A stretch of DNA of 64,000 nucleotides, taken from NCBI RefSeq assembly GCF_000226115.1, contig NC_016457.1, positions 8,060,001-8,124,000 of the forward strand, written 5' to 3'. A program made the position numbers and the translations under genes. This stretch comes from Thermothielavioides terrestris NRRL 8126 (lineage: Eukaryota; Ascomycota; Sordariomycetes; Sordariales; Chaetomiaceae). Below, in pieces: positions 54,237 to 64,000 of the stretch. The notes under the pieces were generated by a model that saw nothing but the letters and a program-made list of their open reading frames with translations, had not been told where the DNA came from and ran no database searches. Position 1 is the stretch's first letter. Every line of letters begins with the position of its first letter.

Positions 54237-55189
54237 CTACAGCAGCAGGACAGCGGCCACCAGCACGGCGGCCAGCGAGGTCAGGGCCGCAAGGGGCTGC
54301 GTGGTGCCCGCGCCGCCCTGGGCCACGCTGCCGGTGGTCGTGGTGCTGCTGCCGGCCGTGTCTGTGGAGGTGGAAGCCTGGCTTGTTACTGTGGGGAGGG
54401 GCGGGTGTTAGTACGCCTGATTCTTTCATTCTTTTTCTTTTTCTGTTCACCAGAAAAAAAAGAGAAGAGGAACATACCGTTGAGAGCGGAGCAGGCGCTG
54501 GTCAGGGTGCTGTTGCTCTGCAGCGCGGCGAGCTTGGTCTGCTCCTTGGCGGCGCGGTCCTTGAACTTCGCGATGGCGGTCTGGTTGCCCTTGAAGTGGT
54601 CGTCCAGCCAGGTCGCGTTGGCGGCCTCGGCGACCGTCTTCTGCAGGCGGGCCATGGCGTGGCAAATCGCCTTGGTCTCCTCGACGGAGCAGAACTGGGT
54701 CAGCGTGGCGTTGCCCTGCAGGCTGGACAGCGTGCCGGCTTCGGCGGCGGCCTTGGCCTTGAGCGCGGCCGCCTTGGTCGCGTTGTTCTTGGTCGCGGCG
54801 TCCAGCGCGGTGGCGTTGGCGACGAGGCGGGCCAGCCGCTCGAGCGCGGCCATGCGCGCGCACGACGCGCGCATCTGCTCGGCGGCGAAGACCTGGTTGC
54901 ACGTCGCCATCAGCGTGGCGTTGGACTGCAGCGTCGCCAGCTTGGTGGCAGCAGTCGCCGCCTTGGCTTTGAGGGCGGCCTCCTTGGTCGCGTTGCTGTG
55001 GGCGACCTTGTCGAGCCGGGTCTGGTTGTTCGCCAGGTCGACGAGATGGGTCAGCTGGGCGACCTCGCGGCACTGCGCCATCGTGCTGTTCGCGTGCGTT
55101 CCGTGCTGCGCCGTCGTGCTGTTCCCCTGATGCCCCTTGGCCATGGCCAGCCCGGCAAGGGAGATCAGGGCGACGCTCAAGAACTTCAT
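54237..55189 (-). CDS. GPI-anchored surface protein with three internal repeats
   Basis: Predicted secreted, glycosylated, GPI-anchored protein of about 287 aa. Exons are 55189-54478 and 54388-54237; the 89-bp intron has donor GTATGT and acceptor CAG, with a TACTAAC-like branch. The signal peptide is MKFLSVALISLAGLAMA. Three tandem modules of roughly 65 residues follow, each Ala/Lys-rich and helical with N-glycosylation sequons, two Cys, and a closing phrase: LQSNATLMATC, LQGNATLTQFC and LQSNSTLTSAC. The second exon encodes an S/T/G-rich stalk and a hydrophobic C-terminus (LTSLAAVLVAAVLLL) ending directly at the stop, which is the GPI signal layout. A TATATATATTT stretch lies about 20 bp upstream of the ATG on minus. 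Family not recognised; cell-wall or membrane location inferred. Confidence 0.82.
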
Positions 55190-56289
55190 TTTGCTGCTTT
55201 TGGAAACAAAAATATATATAGTCAACCAGATGCAACGGACCGGCCGCTGGTTAGAATGGAACGGCGACCAAGAAGCCGAGAAAAGGGAAGACGGGACACC
55301 GGAGGGACACGGGAGTGGACACGGCAGAGACGAAACGGGTTTGTCGATCGCGGAGGAGGGAAGATGAGTTTGGGAGGGCGTGTCCTGGCCATTTTTAAAT
55401 CTATTATAGACACACGGCGTCAGGTTCGCCGCTCGGGGAGATCCTGTTTCAAACCGCAAGTTGTTTATCCTAGCCCTGACTCGATGTCAAACGGGTTGCG
55501 ACCGATCTCGTCAACCCGGAAATCCTGCAGCTCTAGGAGGTCCGGCCCCGGCAGCCGGCCTCGGCACTTGATTGCTTGGCACCCGAAACTCGGCGTGTGG
55601 GGGTGGTGGCACGAGTTCGGAGCAGCCCCTGGCACGCCGTTGCCTAGCGGGCCAATGGTGTGGAGGGGAGGGAGAGAAGAACTGGGTCTAGAATGACGCG
55701 TCCCCAAGAAGCTGATGTGTCTCTGAAACGCCTCTCCTAACAGACGATTAGTTATACATATACAAAAGCTCATCGATCCCCCCTGTTGAGCATTTCCAGC
55801 TGCAGCAACTGCCGCAACCGCTAGCATGGATTCCCGCAGCAAAAATAGCTTTCTGCAAGGGCTAGCGCCAAGGATCACGCCAGGGGCGCTGCCCATTGGG
55901 TGGGAACAGATCCGACTTGAAACCTCGCTCTCGACTCTGTCACGGAGGAGCAAGTAGGTGACGAAGTCTCCCTCTGTCAGTCATATGATGATGCCTCGCT
56001 CGTGGGGCTGCGTTGCATCACCGTATCAAGAACACACCAGGTTTCTTGCTTGGTTTCAAGTCAGCGTAATCCGCAGACTCGTCGACGGCCGGATCAGCTC
56101 GGGGAGAGAGTGTGTGTGGGTGTGTGTGTGTGTGCGTGAGTGAGTGAGAGAAAGAGAAAGAGTAATGAAAAACAAGGAGACGGGAAAATTACAATCCAAA
56201 CATCTAGCCATCCTCCTGCTCGCAGAAACAGTGTGCCAGAGTAGGCCTCATCGACCTCCGCAAAATCCCGCCGCCGCCGGCCAAGCAGC
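55190..56289. other. Intergenic region
   Basis: About 1.1 kb upstream of the GPI protein gene and downstream of the HET gene, both on minus. The 162-codon minus open frame at 55465-55953 has no recognisable feature and is not called. It contains the GT/GA-rich microsatellite listed next. Confidence 0.55.
56109..56160 (+). repeat. GT/GA microsatellite
   Basis: A short simple repeat of GTGTGT units passing into GAGTGAGTGAGAGAAAGAGA, about 50 bp, just downstream of the HET gene stop. Confidence 0.85.
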
Positions 56290-58446
56290 TCAGTGAAGCA
56301 ACAGCTGCTCGAACCGGAACCCGGGCCTGTTCAGCGCCTCGCCCTCCATGAAGCCGTGGACATAGCAGCTGCGGACCAGCTGGTAGCTGCCCGGGAACAG
56401 GCGGCTCTTCCGCAGCAGCAAGGGGTCCCGGCAGCCTTGGACGATCCAGATCTCGTCCGCGGGCTCGAAGCAGGACGGCAGACTCGCGAAGTAGCCCTTG
56501 CGGGTCCGAGCCGGCTGCAACCGTTGCGATACGGCCGAGTACTCAACGTTGGTGACGTAGCCGAGGTAGCTTTTTTTCGCGGTCTCGAAGTCGACCCCGA
56601 GGTGCCGGACCGCGCGCCTGAGAGCCCAGAGCACTGCCTGCTCGTTGTTGCGCGCGACCGACACCCATGAGAGGATATGGAACCCCGGCGTGAGCGGGGT
56701 GTAGTCCTTTTCGCCGTTGAGCCGGTTGCCCGAGATGAGGGTTGCACACAGCGCCGTGGTGAGGGGCTCGCCTTTGGCGTAGAGCAACGCGGAGCCGTCG
56801 CCGATGAGAGTCTTGAGTGCCAATGGCAAGTACTCCTTCATGGCGCCGAAGATGCCGCTGTCCGTGGACTCCATGCTGAGGAACCGGGCGGCGAGCGGCG
56901 CCGTGTCGACGACGTCGAGCCGGTAACCCCGTAGCATAATGAAGCAGGCGCCACCGGCTGAGTGAGCATCGAGCTCAGGCGCCAGCGCAACGCGAAACGG
57001 GCCGGGCCCGCCGGCCTGCTCGCCCATGTGGGTGGTAGTCTGGTCCATCATCACGATGGGTTTTCGCGAACCGCGGAAGTCTTGAATCCACGAGGGGATG
57101 CGAGGATCTTGCTGCTGCCACAGCCCGGCCCTGGCCAGCATTTCCTCGCCGTAGGGGTTCTGTATCAGAAACCTGCCTACCTGGATGATGGTGCTCTCGG
57201 TCGAGGACGCGTAATTGAGCTGCAGCCGTGGCCGGTGGCCATCCTCGCCCGTGCCGACGTCATCGACGACGCTTAGTAGCGCGAAGTACCGGTCCTTCTC
57301 AATGCTGACCTCGGAGATGCGGAAGTAATGCAACACGTCGACCAGGCGAGCTTCCTGGAACTTCCGCCACTGGTAGGCGGAGCTCTGCGTGCGCGCGAGG
57401 AATGCCCGGCCTTCTGCCGTCCTGCGCAGGACGCGCACCTGCCGCAGCACGCCCATGAACAAGTACGCATAGCGGCCCCGCACGCTGGCGCTGCTGTTGG
57501 CTAGCGGGGGCAGCTCCCCGCTGATGAAGCGGTAGATGCCCGCGAGAATGTTCTGCCACTTGTAGCGCTTGGTGCCGCAGATGACCGCTACCTCTCTCGC
57601 CAAGGCAAACTCCTGGATCACCCACGTGCGCGAGAACCACGGTCGCGTGAACAGGTGAGACACGGAGCGCCACCGAGGGTCATCGTCGGGAGGGAGTTCG
57701 CCAGGGCTCAGGCCGTTCTTGAGGCCCGGCAGGCTGAAGCGGCCATAGAACTCGGCTGCGAGGCTCGCCCAGCGGTAAGCCGTCAGCAACCGGCCAACGA
57801 TGGCGTGCATCCATGGATACCCGGCGGGGTTCCCCGCCGTGGAGGATGAGAATGCTTCATCACCCTCATCACCCGGCTTCTCGGGAAGTACTACGCCGAC
57901 CCACTTCGCAAAGTCTTCGGGCGGTAGTACGGCGCCGTGGATCTCAGCCAGGACGCCAGACCATACGTGCTTCTTCCAGAAGCGATCCAGCAGCTCCAAT
58001 GCCAGCGAGCTGTCGAGGGTTTCCTCGCCGATGTCGACGTTAACAGTTGCGGCAACGGTGTAGATCCTGGCCATGAGCGCGATCTGGCGGCCCTTTTCAT
58101 CCTTGTCATCCTGGTTGATGCAAATTGCGTCCGTCCACAGCCGTCGTCGCTCTGTCGGCAGCCGTAGCCGCTGCAGGAGCGAGGCGAGTGCTCGGGTGAT
58201 GGGCAGGGGCGCCCCGTCAATGTAGATGACCTTCGGCTTGAGGTCACTGCCCCAGCAGTAGGACAGCGCTTCGAAGTACGACTCCGCAGATGCAATATCG
58301 ACCGATTCGATCTCGGCTTCGAGTCGCATGCGGCCTGTTCCCGGGAGGAGGTGGAGGACCCGAATCTCGCCGTCCTTCAGGGGCTTGTAGGTGTACTCGG
58401 TCTCCCCGCGCCCAGAAACGCGCTGGAGGAACAGCCGTAGCGCCAT
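56290..58446 (-). CDS. HET-domain (heterokaryon incompatibility) protein
   Basis: A single-exon protein of about 718 aa with an N-terminal HET domain, the module known from fungal allorecognition loci, where it can trigger programmed cell death after fusion of unlike hyphae. Start chosen at the ATG at 58446; the frame is open 13 codons further up without an ATG. HET core motifs are YFEALSYCWGS (residues 57-67) and RLWTDAICINQDDKDEKGRQ (about 102-120). The third conserved block follows a 130-residue stretch (WFSRTWVIQEFALAREVAVI). The C-terminal half is the usual variable region, closing with SYQLVRSCYVHGFMEGEAL as in many HET proteins. No NACHT, WD40 or other repeat domain is fused to it, and no obvious partner gene sits next to it. 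An actual incompatibility role is unproven. Confidence 0.9.
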   Translation of the reverse strand: MALRLFLQRVSGRGETEYTYKPLKDGEIRVLHLLPGTGRMRLEAEIESVDIASAESYFEALSYCWGSDLKPKVIYIDGAPLPITRALASLLQRLRLPTERRRLWTDAICINQDDKDEKGRQIALMARIYTVAATVNVDIGEETLDSSLALELLDRFWKKHVWSGVLAEIHGAVLPPEDFAKWVGVVLPEKPGDEGDEAFSSSTAGNPAGYPWMHAIVGRLLTAYRWASLAAEFYGRFSLPGLKNGLSPGELPPDDDPRWRSVSHLFTRPWFSRTWVIQEFALAREVAVICGTKRYKWQNILAGIYRFISGELPPLANSSASVRGRYAYLFMGVLRQVRVLRRTAEGRAFLARTQSSAYQWRKFQEARLVDVLHYFRISEVSIEKDRYFALLSVVDDVGTGEDGHRPRLQLNYASSTESTIIQVGRFLIQNPYGEEMLARAGLWQQQDPRIPSWIQDFRGSRKPIVMMDQTTTHMGEQAGGPGPFRVALAPELDAHSAGGACFIMLRGYRLDVVDTAPLAARFLSMESTDSGIFGAMKEYLPLALKTLIGDGSALLYAKGEPLTTALCATLISGNRLNGEKDYTPLTPGFHILSWVSVARNNEQAVLWALRRAVRHLGVDFETAKKSYLGYVTNVEYSAVSQRLQPARTRKGYFASLPSCFEPADEIWIVQGCRDPLLLRKSRLFPGSYQLVRSCYVHGFMEGEALNRPGFRFEQLLLH

Positions 58447-59450
58447 GATGAGTGAATGCAGCTGACGTCTGACTTGAACATACAATCGCTCTGGTAGTCA
58501 GAACACAAACGAGACTTCGCGCCTGGTAGGGAACAGTATTTTCTCAGCCCGCCCTCGCCGGCAAAACCGTACAGGGTAAGCCGTCGAGTGCGGCTGAGCC
58601 AGCTAGAGGCTTGGCCTGAGGCCCGACTGGGCTGCCGTCGCGAGCCATCTGCGCCTTTGCGAGATAATTGCGAAGCTTAGTAAACGCTGGGTTGCGGGAG
58701 GAAAGGGAGGTGTGAGGGGTGAGGCCAGACGCTGAGCAAGGTGTCGCGGCGTAAGAACACACCGGACAGAGTTGATACGTTGATGAGAGCGAACCAAAGA
58801 GGAAGAAGATTGCAGGTTGTGTTTGGCCCCGAGGCCAAGAAAACCAAGCACAGACTAAACTTATTCGTCCGCTCCCGGGGCAGCACCTGCTCAAACAGAC
58901 CACCAAAACCCAGGCAGCGGCTGTTGCCCTGTCAGACCAGCGCCGCGGGGTTGGGAAGGTGGCAGCGGCAGGGAGTGAGGACGGCATCGTGGGCATCCAT
59001 ATACAGCAGTACGGTATACAGCAGTACAAAACTACAGCAGCACGCAAGAAGCACACCGGCACACTCGACGACAGCATCGGACACCTACCTACTTACGATC
59101 ACATCAAAAGACAGGTTGGGACAAGTTGGCAATCTCGCCGGTTATTAATCTACCTAAACAGCTTAACCCCTAATACTTCCCACGCAGTTTCTCCCGCCTG
59201 CTATCGCCGAACCGTGAACGTCCTCCGCATCGCCTCGCCTCACATCACATACACATGCTGCACAGTAAAATCCCATTCTGCTAAACCACCAAGCTTCCGC
59301 TTTCCCGCGAAAATTACCCTGTAACCGTACAAGCAATCCCTTCCCCGTCAAGCAATCCCTTCCGTGAAGCACTCAGGCATTCTCACAGCCAAAGACCCAT
59401 TCCCCCCAAACCCTCTTCCACAAGGAAGAAACCCCCTCCAGCTGGCTAGC
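58447..59450. other. Intergenic region
   Basis: About 1 kb upstream of the HET gene and downstream of Nup145, both on minus. It should contain the HET promoter and Nup145 terminator. A near-perfect duplicate AAGCAATCCCTTCC(C/G)TCAA phrase is at about 59330-59365. No gene was found. Confidence 0.55.
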
Positions 59451-62400
59451 TTACGCAATGCTCTCCAGCGCCTGAGTGCGCATGTACTTGCCCCTCACGT
59501 CCTGCGGCAGCAGCTGGAACAGTCGCGGGTCGCCGCCCCTGCACCGGATCAGCTCCTCCGCCATGTCCGCGATGGCCGCCTCCTGCCGTATGTCCCCGTG
59601 CGTCTGCCCGCGCAGCGCCACCAGCCCGTCCAACAGCTGGCTGTCAAACCTGTCCGGCCCGTCGTGCCTGCTCTGCTGGAGCCGCGCCATCGGGTAGAGC
59701 AGGTACACGGCCGCGCCGCGGTCCCAGCAGCCCTGTTGCAGCTTGCCCTTAACCTTGAACAGGAGCTGCGCGAAGCGGAAGAGGCGGTGGTAGTCGCGCG
59801 CGATGACCAGGTCCGGGCCGACGCGCTGGACGAAGGCCTGGTGGGCCTCCGCGTAGTTCTGCGCCCAGACGAGCGCGAGAAACTCCTGCTGCGAGTCGCC
59901 GCGCGAGCGGAAGTCGAGCGCCTTGGCCTCCCAGATCCACGTCTCGGGCACGCCGAACTTGCGCAGAGCCGAGAACGCGCTGGCCGGGTTGCGGGGGGAG
60001 CCGATGCGGTGAGCGTGGCGTCCCAGGTGATCACGAACGGCCGCTTCGCGCGAGGCCCCGTCAGACAGCTGAAGCAAGACGAAAGTGGCCGGCACCCAGT
60101 GAGATTGAGCCGTGAGCGCCGCGGCGAAGGAAAGAGAGGCCATGTCGAGCTTCTCCGTCGCCTGCTCCCCGAATGAGACTTTGCCGGTAGCAAATATGGC
60201 CTTCGTCATGAGCCACCCGAGGCGCGTGTCCGACCAGTCAAACTCCTGATTGGCATATGCCTTGAGCAGCGACCACAGAGCGCTGTCGGGCTCCGGCTCC
60301 CTGTCCTGGTCGATGTCGGCCTGGAACGAGCGGACGGCCTCGGCAACGTTGGGCGTTGTCCTGGCGGTATAGAAGAGACGAAGGCCAAACGACCGCTTCC
60401 AGTCCAGACCGAAGCGCTGAGAAATCGTAAACGAAGCCACCCGGTTCTCGATAGGAACTCCTTTGACGCCAGCACACACCCCAGCATTGCCAGCCAGAAG
60501 CTCGTAGATGGCTCGAATGGGCTCCGAGAACTCGGCCAGAGCATTCGATTCGCGCCAGTCCTTCAGCTGAGCCTTGATATCGTGGCTCACCATGCCGATG
60601 TTGGAGACGAGCGTGGCCAGTCGAAAGTTCCCGGCAGCGAGGAGGTGCGCGCAGGCGTCAGCCACTCGGTTGCCAGCCAGGCAGAGGATCGCCTTCTCCT
60701 CGAGGCCGGACTCCTGGGCAAGAGCGTCGTCGGTGGCCGCGGACACCAACTGTTTCCAAAAGCCAGACAGGCCGTATCCATTGTCCTCAAAAAGGAGAGC
60801 CGCAAGCTCCCAGGTCGAGTCGCCGTGGGCCAGCTCTCGAAACTCGGGCCCGGCGACCGCGCGGGCACCTTCCTTGCTGGAATTCTTCTCGATATACTCC
60901 TGAAGCCGAGAAAGAGCTTCAGGCGATGCTACCGACTCCTCGGCAGCGGGTATGGTCGCGTTGACCGGCTGCAGGCTGGGTTCGCCATGGTGTGTCGTGA
61001 CCAGCAGTTCATTGGGTCCCCAGGTGGGCCGCGGAACCGACGGGCCTTCTTCTGCATCAACCTTGGGACGCTGCTGATAAGGCCACTAGAGCGAGAAACA
61101 ATCTTAGTTTGTTGTTCACAATACGTAGGTACAGAAGCCACAGAAAAAAGCAAAGAACAAGGCAAGGCTAGGCGGAAGGAGTCAAGCTCAGAGGCTAGGA
61201 GGCAAGCGGGACACCAACCTTCACGAAACCCGTGGCTGGTGACTCCTGTACCGGCTGAGTCGAGCCCTTTGCTTGCTCGAAAAGCGACTTCATCAAGTCG
61301 ATGCTCGTGGCAAATCCCGTCCCGTCAGGTGCAGATGTCATATTCTTCTGCGGAGCCGGGCTGCCCCGATCCTTCATATCCCATACTTCCCCAGACTCGT
61401 TCAGCGCGCGCAGCGTCGCCCGATCCACCGTCCTCGGCGCCCGTACGCTCGCCTGCAGGATTTGCGTCCAGTCATCACCTCCAGCGACCTCGATTCTGGT
61501 CGGCGCCGTCGACTTCTTCAAGGCCCGCATGCGCGCCCTCAGGATGCCAGCAGGAACCTGGCTGTCGTCATCGGGATGACGAGAGAGCCAGAGCTCGTCC
61601 TGATCCTCGACAGATCCCTGCTGAGACGACCGCTCAAAGGTTTCGAGCTGGTATTCATCGCGTCCGTCAGCCATGCTTTCGTCTTCGGGCCATTCCCGTG
61701 ACTGCAAGGGGGCATCAGCCTCCTGGGGTTCAGGAGACAGCGTACCCTGGCGTTGAGCAGCATCAGAAACCTCCTCATTGTCGGACAGCGCGGCATCGTC
61801 GAAGGCTCCGGGGACAGCACGACGGGAGCGCTTGAACTCGAAGGTGTCGTCGGGGTCGGAAGGGGAGGTGGAGTCCTTAACAATTGACGGGCTCGACACA
61901 GGGCGGCCGGTGGGAATCGCCTCGACATCAGTCTCATCATCGTCCTCGTCCTCGTCTCCTAGGCCATAGGTTGTGAAATGTTCGACCGAGAAGGTCCAAA
62001 CTCCAGTCTCTTTGTCGTAGCTCTCAAAGGTCGTGTCTGGGATAGAAGTCTTGAGCCTCTCGATGTGGCGCTCAAGGCGGCGCCCAGAGGCCGCGGGACC
62101 GCCGCGAGGGTACGAATGTTCCAACGAGATGACGGCTGGAACGTTCAATCCCTTGCCGACAGGCGGCTTCTTCGCAGCGATCGGGTACACAGTCGCCGAG
62201 CGGGGCTCCAGGACAACGATACCATCAAGCACTTCGTCGAGGTTTATGTTGCTAAGGTCAACAGGAACCTTGAAAGTGACGCTCCCGACGTTTTCGCGAC
62301 CGACAGTGAAGTCGGAAACTCGCTGGCGCTGCATCCGGTTCATGGCACGGATCTCTTCCGCGGTCGGCGACATCCAATAGGCGCCGGGCTCAATCGTCGA

Positions 62401-64000
62401 CGCCTGCTTCTTCTCGGTGCGCACAGCAGCAGGTGACTCCTCTTCATGAACGACGGGCAGTTCTTGACCCTTGATTTGCTCCATCTCTGGGGTTGCGGCG
62501 GCCGGGGACGACGACTTGGCGCCATTAACGCCGTTGGTGCTTGGACGGCCGCTCGGCTTGAGATATCCCAAGTCGTCAGTGTTGGCCGTGTCTTCGGGGG
62601 CGGATGGGCGGCTATCCGGAGTCGCCTCGGCGGTGCTGGTGTCGAAGCTGACACGCTTCGTCAGCTTCCGCGAGCCATTGGCATCTTCCAAAGCCTGTGG
62701 TTTCTCCTTGTTCGGAGAAGTAAACAGGTCGCTGCGCATTTCCTTATTGATAATCAGCTTCTTGTGGCTGCCGGCGCCCCCCAGAAGGCGCATGCTCGAG
62801 TTGGCAGAGAAAGCACCGGGCTGAAGGATGCTATCCTCCACGTTGAAGCTGCGCCGCAGGTTACTGGCAGAAATGCTCTTGCTCAGACCGCGGTTGATGC
62901 TTCCGGCCAGGAGGCTTTGCCCAAACCCACCGGGCGTGCTCGACGCGCTGGATGGGCTCGCAGGAGAACCATAGGCGCTGTAAGAGAAGCCGAAACCCCT
63001 CTTTTGCGGGGTGATGAAGCGAGAGGCGTTCGCCGGGCTGAGCTTGTACATCGGCAAGATCGACCGGCTCTTAACCTTGGACTTGCCAGACAGAGGAGTC
63101 GCGAGCGGGCCGGGGTTTTGGATCTTGTCGTCTGGTAGGCCGGAAAACAATGTTTGGGCGCCGTATGCCGAAATGTCGTTGATACTCGTGTTGAAAGGTT
63201 GCTGCGGTGCCTGCTGGCCTTGCGACGCGCCAAGGAGAGAGTTGCCCAAGCCGCCTGTTTGAGGCTGCTGTTGGTTTGTGCTGGCACCGAACAGTCCACC
63301 GGTTTGCTGCTGAGCAGGCTGGGTGCCAAAAAGGCCGCCACCAGTGCTTGTCGAGGTGCCAAAGAGGGAAGGCTTGGCCTGTGCTGTCTGGCCTACGCCA
63401 CCGAAGAGGGAGGAGCCCTGTGATGTCTGCTGGGTCTGAGTATTGGCTCCAAGGTTACCGAACAGGCCGCCACCAGTGGAACCGGTTTGAGTAGTTGTGC
63501 CACTACCAAACAGTCCTGTGCCAGTACCTGCTGGCTTGGAGCCGAACAAACCGCCCGTTGCAGGCTGGGTAGTCGTAGACGTCCCGAATCCGGTCGATGT
63601 CCCAGTGTTTGTGCCCCCAAACAGTCCACCGGTAGTCCCCGTATTTGCTGTTGTGCTGCCAAAGAGACCTCCAGGCTTCTGCTGTTGGGAACCAAACAAG
63701 CCACCTCCCGTCGACTGAGCTTGTGTCCCGAAACCCGTGCCAGTACCGAAACCTGTGCCAGTTGACTGCTGCTGTTGATTTCCAAACAGGCCACCGCCAG
63801 TGTTGGTGGTCTGAGTGGTGTTTCCGAATAAACCTCCGCCCGTGGTCCCGGTGTTTGTGGTGGTGCCGAAGGCGGGCGTCGTTGATGTGGTGCCGAAGCC
63901 ACCGGTACTCGTGCCGGTGTTGCCGAAGCTGAATGCAGAAGGCTTGGATGTAGCCGTGTTCGCGGATCCGAACAGACCACCTCCTGTGTTGGCCGTATTC
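59451..64000 (-). CDS. NUP145: Nucleoporin Nup145 (Nup98-Nup96 precursor), 5' end outside window
   Basis: Precursor of two nuclear-pore proteins. It is read on minus from the right edge to 61219, a 133-bp intron (61218-61086, GTTGGT..TAG, branch ACTAAG), then 61085-59451; about 1470 codons are visible. The N-terminal part has many GLFG/FG repeats (GGLFGSQQQKPGG and relatives), still open at base 64000, so the start lies beyond. The Nup98-type autoproteolytic domain follows: GAYWMSPTAEEIRAM, DFTVGRENVGSVTF, then the cleavage segment VEHFTTYGLGD near 61965-61985. In characterised relatives cleavage falls after HF and before Ser; here Thr is in that place. The rest is the Nup96 scaffold: an acidic linker, WGPNELLVTTHHG and an alpha-helical solenoid to the stop. 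It forms part of the Y-complex after cleavage, while the FG part serves transport and mRNA export. Confidence 0.94.

Noticed and set aside
54194..55696. 500-codon plus-strand open frame
   Set aside because: Antisense to the GPI protein gene and running through its intron and promoter; no family features.
1..64000. CRISPR arrays, bacterial operons, rRNA genes or a secondary-metabolite cluster
   Set aside because: No spaced repeats, no rRNA segments and no polyketide or peptide synthetase genes were seen; the genes are spliced eukaryotic genes of mixed function.

Overview
The window is nuclear DNA of a filamentous ascomycete, most likely a sordariomycete. Coding DNA is GC-rich and genes are split by short introns (about 50-210 bp) with GT/AG borders and CTRAC-like branch points. 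The gene set is typically fungal: Sup35/eRF3 with a prion-like tail, PAN2, Nup145, a HET-domain protein, a copper-fist factor, Dal5-type and DHA14-type MFS carriers. One AT-rich block has the CpA-to-TpA damage expected of RIP. The exact genus cannot be read from the sequence.

Layout. 0-1.6 kb: 3' end of an MFS transporter. 1.6-5.7 kb: gene-poor DNA ending in clustered GATA sites. 5.8-6.7 kb: TATA-binding protein. 7.8-9.3 kb (minus): FAD amine oxidase of the fructosyl-amino-acid/pipecolate oxidase type. 10.6-13.0 kb: SR140/U2SURP-like splicing factor. 15.1-16.9 kb: copper-fist transcription factor whose first exon is 32 nt. 17.7-19.1 kb: basic low-complexity nuclear-type protein. 19.5-20.6 kb: EFM7-type methyltransferase. 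20.7-24.3 kb: two divergent four-helix membrane proteins. 25.2-28.7 kb (minus): SNF2 ATPase. 30.6-31.4 kb: small secreted six-cysteine protein, followed by an 81-nt T run. 32.0-33.8 kb (minus): Dal5-like MFS carrier. 34.3-36.3 kb (minus): RanGTP-binding-type protein. 37.0-39.3 kb: Sup35/eRF3. 40.1-41.3 kb: SDR dehydrogenase. 42.1-45.1 kb: RIP-degraded Fot1/pogo transposon carrying a nested, nearly intact non-autonomous LTR element. 47.4-48.5 kb: mitochondrial carrier. 49.1-53.3 kb: PAN2. 54.2-55.2 kb (minus): GPI-anchored three-repeat surface protein. 56.3-58.4 kb (minus): HET-domain protein. 59.5 kb to the right edge (minus): Nup145 (Nup98-Nup96), 5' end outside the window.

Most genes are unlinked housekeeping genes, not a pathway cluster. 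Thematic ties are loose: TBP, SR140, PAN2, Sup35, EFM7 and Nup145 all act along the transcription, mRNA export, translation and decay route. The accessory parts are the transposon nest, the secreted protein beside the homopolymer, the GPI protein and the HET gene. Exon models were built by hand from reading-frame continuity, splice signals and family conservation. Each complete model sums to a multiple of three, but none is confirmed by transcripts.
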